From: a virus
Length of the DNA stretch: 43,683 nt
Virus record (IMG/VR): IMGVR_UViG_3300025282_000076
Coordinates: 1 to 43,683 of that record
Strand: one strand, 5' to 3'
Position numbers and translations under genes: made by a program. Shown one piece after another: positions 41,106 through 43,683 of this stretch. The notes beneath the pieces were generated by a model. The model searched no databases and had not been told where the DNA came from. It saw only the letters and a list, made by a program, of their open reading frames with translations. The first letter of the stretch is position 1. Every line of letters starts with the position of its first letter.

Positions 41106-41118
41106 ACTCTACCAGCCG

Positions 41119-41146
41119 CAGGGAGGCCCGGGGATATAGGGGTCTC
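41119..41146 (+). promoter_or_regulatory. Leader hairpin element, copy 2 (before the 41174 gene)
   Basis: GAGGCCC (41122-41128) pairs with GGGTCTC (41140-41146) with one wobble pair. The 9-nt prefix CAGGGAGGC is identical to copy 1 at 40866, and both have a G-rich loop with a central AT and a CTC end. Confidence 0.5.
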
Positions 41147-41173
41147 ACATTATCACAGAATAGGGAGATAAAA

Positions 41174-41704
41174 ATGAGTGATATCGTAAATACATTGAGA
41201 GAACTAAATGTTTCTGAGGACGACCACGTAACCCTCAGTTACGCAGATGGCGCCGAAGTGTGGCACATCAACGAGAGCCACGTGGAAGAAAGCGTTGCCG
41301 AAACTGGAACCGCCAGTATGCTTGCTGGACTTTTAGTTTCGCCAGTGCCGGTTTATAGCACCTGGGGCGAAGTGTCCGAGGGGAATGATATTCTTAACGA
41401 CATGCGCGCCAATGAGTTGCTAGACGACTATGAGCGCGGCGATGAATGTTTTGAGGATTACATCCAGGAGAAGCTAACTGAAACCATTTACGACGGCGAG
41501 TATTCGCTGGAGTATTCCACCGAGCAGTACGATTATAAGCGAGGACGTTGCGAGATCTCAACCGAGGTTCGTGTCCGCGCCGGCGATCTGATTGAAGCAG
41601 ATGAGAGCAAGGAGGGTCGCAATTTCTTTTTCTCGGCTGATTCCTTCGTCTCCGGCTTTAAGGTGTCCGTCCAGACAAAGGCTGGAACCTTAACTCTCAA
41701 CTAA
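41174..41704 (+). CDS. Unknown acidic protein
   Basis: The product is 176 residues and strongly acidic. An N-terminal segment contains VNTLRELNVSEDDHVTLSYA. The middle is helical and rich in Asp/Glu (NDILNDMRANELLDDYERGD, ECFEDYIQEKLTETIYDGEY). The C-terminal third is beta-rich (RGRCEISTEVRVRAGDLIEA, FVSGFKVSVQTKAGTLTLN). No enzymatic motif is visible. Acidic early phage proteins are often DNA mimics or inhibitors of host factors, but nothing here proves that. The SD is AGGGAGA and the next ATG overlaps its stop. Confidence 0.7.
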   Translation: MSDIVNTLRELNVSEDDHVTLSYADGAEVWHINESHVEESVAETGTASMLAGLLVSPVPVYSTWGEVSEGNDILNDMRANELLDDYERGDECFEDYIQEKLTETIYDGEYSLEYSTEQYDYKRGRCEISTEVRVRAGDLIEADESKEGRNFFFSADSFVSGFKVSVQTKAGTLTLN

Positions 41705-41925
41705 TGATGAAAACCTTAGATTTACACGGTGAGAGGCACGAGGGGATCGTTCAAAAGATCCACGCCTTTGTGTATAACAACGAACTGCCCGTTCGTGTCA
41801 TCACCGGTAAATCTGAGATGATGAGAAAAATAGTACTTGACACGGTGTCCCAACTAGGGTATCATAGTCATTACGAACGATTGATCAACGAAGGATGTTT
41901 GGTCATAACAGAACAAGATTTTTAG
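41704..41925 (+). CDS. Small Smr-like domain protein
   Basis: The product is 73 residues; the start is ATG 41704 or the ATG directly after it. The N-terminus TLDLHGERHEGIV matches the LDLHG..H start of Smr domains, and PVRVITGKS matches the second motif (normally 'h(I/V)(I/V)(H/T)G.G'). Smr domains nick DNA or RNA. Here the second motif lacks the usual second glycine (GKSEMMRKIV), and the domain is short, so activity is uncertain. It is translationally coupled to the upstream gene and carries a promoter for downstream genes. Confidence 0.6.
   Translation: MMKTLDLHGERHEGIVQKIHAFVYNNELPVRVITGKSEMMRKIVLDTVSQLGYHSHYERLINEGCLVITEQDF
41837..41865 (+). promoter_or_regulatory. Sigma70-type promoter inside the Smr-like gene
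   Basis: TTGACA (41837-41842), 17-bp spacer, TATCAT (41860-41865, 5 of 6 matches). The predicted start is ~65 nt before the membrane protein gene at 41937; this transcript would also reach uvsX. Confidence 0.65.
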
Positions 41926-41936
41926 AAAGGTAAAAA

Positions 41937-42155
41937 ATGATTGCTCGAATTAACCGAATCGCACTTTTTGCGATTTTTGCCCTTTTGATGGGCTTTACTG
42001 CGGTAACCTTTAGTGAACTGATGGAAGCTCTTACATTTGCAACAATGTATCAGGCGTTTCTAGCAGGCGTACTTGGTTGGACGTTTGCATATACGCTTGT
42101 GATCCGCAGCCGACTAGCTAAGCTGGAGACTCATCTCCACGAGACAGCGGAGTAG
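41937..42155 (+). CDS. Small membrane protein, two helices
   Basis: The product is 72 residues with a basic start (MIARINR) and two hydrophobic segments: IALFAIFALLMGFTAVTF and a second around MYQAFLAGVLGWTFAYTLVI. A charged C-terminal tail (RSRLAKLETHLHETAE) follows and should face the cytoplasm. The SD is AGAAAGG. No known family. It lies in an early-type operon before uvsX, so it more likely modifies the host envelope or excludes other phages than acts as a virion component. Confidence 0.65.
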   Translation: MIARINRIALFAIFALLMGFTAVTFSELMEALTFATMYQAFLAGVLGWTFAYTLVIRSRLAKLETHLHETAE

Positions 42156-42159
42156 GACA

Positions 42160-42315
42160 ATGTTGACGGCGCTGTGCTTTGGTATCATGTTATATTGGAT
42201 GCTGGAGCTACAGCGCCAGATACGTGAAACTCAAGAAGAGGTCTCGCGACTTCACAAAGACTTCCTAGCTGAAGTTTATATAAAATACGGAGAGAGATTC
42301 GATGGCAAAGAGTAA
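42160..42315 (+). CDS. Small membrane-anchored protein, 51 residues
   Basis: The ATG at 42160 is 4 nt after the previous stop, with GGAGTAGG just before it. The product begins MLTALCFGIMLYWMLELQRQ, one short hydrophobic helix, followed by a charged helix (IRETQEEVSRLHKDFLAEVY). The frame runs 14 nt into uvsX. Size, SD, and the same anchor-plus-charged-helix plan as its upstream neighbour support a real gene. Function unknown. Confidence 0.6.
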   Translation: MLTALCFGIMLYWMLELQRQIRETQEEVSRLHKDFLAEVYIKYGERFDGKE

Positions 42316-43423
42316 GTCCAAAGCAGGCAAGATTTCAATTGACGGTCTGCGCACCTTAATTAATAAAACTTCGGGCGTGGAAGTCGCCCACAATCTGAAG
42401 GAAGCAAATCCTACAGAGGTTACAGAATGGATTCCCACTGGCTCGCGCTGGCTGGATTCCATCGTGTGTCGTGGCCAGCTTGCCGGCATCCCCGTTGGCA
42501 AGTTCACAGAGATTGCCGGTCTTGAATCGACGGGTAAATCTTTTATGGCTGCACAGTGCGCCGCAAATGCCCAGAAAATGGGCATGAATGTGGTGTATAT
42601 GGATTCAGAGTCAGCGATTGACCCAGGTTTCCTAGAACGAACCGGATGTGATTTAGAGAATCTGATCTATGTCCAGGCACAATCAGTGGAACATGTTCTA
42701 GAGACTGTCGAGGCTGTATTAGCCTCTGGTGCCGAACGAACCCTGTTCATCTGGGACTCGCTGGCTCTGACTCCTACTGTGTCCGATGTGGAGGGGGACT
42801 TTAATCCCCAATCCACGATGGCAATGAAGGCGCGTATTCTCTCAAAGGGAATGTCTAAACTAACAATCCCGATTGCGAATACAAAGTCCGCCTTCCTGGT
42901 GCTCAACCAGCTAAAGACTAATATTCCGCAGGGACCCAACGCACGTATCGTCGCAATGACGACACCCTATATCACTCCAGGCGGAAAGGCTATGCATTAT
43001 GTATATTCTCTGCGCATCTGGTTGACCGGGCGTAAGGCGAAGTCTGCTTTCATCGAAGATGAGAGTGGTTTCCGCATCGGTTCCGAGGTGAAGGTGAAGC
43101 TTGAGAAGTCTCGCTTCGGCACACAGGGACGCAACTGTGCGTTCAAGATCCTATGGGGCACCGACGAAGTTGGTATTCAGGATGCCGAGAGTTGGCTGGA
43201 AGCCATCAAGGGCTCCGATAATCTCAAGCAAGCCGGCGCATGGTTTGCGCTGGTTTATAAGGATGGCACAGAAGAGAAGTTCCAGACGGCTCATTGGGTG
43301 GAGAAACTCAAGGACGATAAGTTCAGAGGCCGCGTGTTTGAAATCATGGACGAACAGATCATTCGTAAGTTTGATATCCGGGAAGGCAACGCCGAGGATT
43401 TCTACGACGTAGATAAAGAATGA
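42302..43423 (+). CDS. uvsX: UvsX/RecA-family recombinase
   Basis: The product is 373 residues (T4 UvsX is 391). Walker A is GLESTGKS (73-80), in the segment KFTEIAGLESTGKSFMAAQC. Next come NVVYMDSESAIDPGF, and a Walker B-type strand TLFIWDSLALTP with D152. A loop with NPQSTMAMKARILSKGMSKL and the strand AFLVLNQLKTNI (L1/L2 region) follow, then GGKAMHYVYSLRIWL. The acidic C-terminal end contains EGNAEDFYDVDKE. It pairs homologous strands for recombination-dependent replication together with the gp32-like protein and the Mre11-Rad50 fusion. The SD is GGAGAGAG; the start lies within the small preceding frame. Confidence 0.95.
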   Translation: MAKSKSKAGKISIDGLRTLINKTSGVEVAHNLKEANPTEVTEWIPTGSRWLDSIVCRGQLAGIPVGKFTEIAGLESTGKSFMAAQCAANAQKMGMNVVYMDSESAIDPGFLERTGCDLENLIYVQAQSVEHVLETVEAVLASGAERTLFIWDSLALTPTVSDVEGDFNPQSTMAMKARILSKGMSKLTIPIANTKSAFLVLNQLKTNIPQGPNARIVAMTTPYITPGGKAMHYVYSLRIWLTGRKAKSAFIEDESGFRIGSEVKVKLEKSRFGTQGRNCAFKILWGTDEVGIQDAESWLEAIKGSDNLKQAGAWFALVYKDGTEEKFQTAHWVEKLKDDKFRGRVFEIMDEQIIRKFDIREGNAEDFYDVDKE

Positions 43424-43614
43424 AAGAATTTGTAAAGTTCTTCCTAATCTGGTATAGTCAGCAAATGGCTATACCTTTTTGGATTGTGGGACACGTGCAT
43501 TTACACTTTGCCAGCTATCACAGTGCCACCGAGTATGGGGCTTCTTTATTAATGCATGTGATGGTGGCCACCGGCTTCTGGCTCGACTGGAAACAAAATA
43601 AAAAGAAGCCTTGA
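43420..43614 (+). CDS. Small aromatic membrane protein
   Basis: The product is 64 residues, coupled to uvsX by ATGA. It has two hydrophobic, aromatic segments (FFLIWYSQQMAIPFWIVGHV and SLLMHVMVATGFWL) and a basic tail (DWKQNKKKP). Several histidines lie between and within the helices. The C-terminal lysines suggest the tail is cytoplasmic. The function is unknown. A promoter for the next gene begins in its last codons. Confidence 0.6.
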   Translation: MKEFVKFFLIWYSQQMAIPFWIVGHVHLHFASYHSATEYGASLLMHVMVATGFWLDWKQNKKKP

Positions 43615-43639
43615 CAAGAGTCACGCAATAGCGTATACT
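43611..43639 (+). promoter_or_regulatory. Sigma70-type promoter at the right end
   Basis: TTGACA (43611-43616), 17-bp spacer, TATACT (43634-43639). The leader TAGGGGATAA (43649-43658) is shared with the promoter at 364. It drives the gene cut by the window end. Confidence 0.8.
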
Positions 43640-43663
43640 CAATAGTGTTAGGGGATAACACAC

Positions 43664-43683
43664 ATGAAACGAGTCATGATCGT
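43664..43683 (+). CDS. Start of a gene cut by the window end
   Basis: An ATG lies behind AGGGGAT at the end of a clear promoter and leader. Only six complete codons (MKRVMI) are visible, so nothing can be said about the product. Confidence 0.55.

Noticed and set aside
41119-41146. G-quadruplex
   Set aside because: There are G-runs, but only three clear tracts on one strand with the ideal spacing, and the hairpin shared with 40866 explains the sequence better.
42163-42188. TTGACG followed by TATCAT as a further promoter before uvsX
   Set aside because: The spacer is only 14 bp, too short for a sigma70 promoter; the better site at 41837 already reads into uvsX.

Overview
The window is a densely packed stretch of a lytic tailed phage genome (Caudoviricetes) with a contractile tail and a T4-type (myovirus) structural gene set. 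Portal, prohead protease, scaffold, major capsid, sheath, tube and large terminase are all recognisable at protein level but divergent from T4, as in environmental 'far-T4' phages. Coding density is very high, with many ATGA, GTGA or TAATG stop/start overlaps. Only one gene is on the minus strand. I see no tRNA gene, integrase, repressor, insertion sequence or CRISPR array. The host is unknown. Strong Shine-Dalgarno sequences and several near-consensus sigma70-type promoters (TTGACA, 16-17 bp, TATACT or similar) argue for a host with conventional sigma70 and SD-led initiation, probably Gram-negative.

Layout. (1) 1-4281: the 3' end of an unknown gene, a strong promoter, a single 1051-residue polypeptide joining an Mre11/gp47-type nuclease to a Rad50/gp46-type ATPase, and a convergent minus-strand J-domain gene. 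(2) 4323-5923: three small membrane or exported proteins, perhaps for envelope lysis, and a C1q-like fibre-tip protein. (3) 5920-13708: a zinc-ribbon protein, large terminase, portal, several unrecognised head-region proteins and the prohead protease. (4) 13712-18708: a phage-encoded ribosomal protein bS21 homologue, a small putative virion protein, a neck protein fused to a fibre, and a long repetitive fibre. (5) 18876-24119: scaffold, major capsid protein and neck/tail-completion proteins. (6) 24186-37677: sheath, tube, a gp26-like assembly protein with an apparent frameshifted extension, tape measure, and baseplate proteins including a 1329-residue one. (7) 37686-43683: DNA metabolism, comprising a family A DNA polymerase without an exonuclease domain, a MazG-like pyrophosphohydrolase, a tubulin/FtsZ-like protein, a gp32-like ssDNA-binding protein, a histone-H1-like protein, an Smr-like protein, small membrane proteins and a UvsX recombinase.

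How it works together. The polymerase, gp32-like protein, UvsX and Mre11-Rad50 fusion form a recombination-dependent replication set. Sigma70-like promoters sit at both ends of the window and inside genes of region 7. The structural half has a different signature: rho-independent-type hairpins followed by a CTATTTA-type motif 24-55 nt upstream of the next start, which I infer to be phage late promoters. The most unusual points are the gp47-gp46 fusion, the exonuclease-less PolA in a T4-like phage, the tubulin-like gene, the bS21 gene in the head operon, the collar protein that carries its own fibre, and the probable programmed frameshift (or homopolymer error) between the tube and tape-measure genes.
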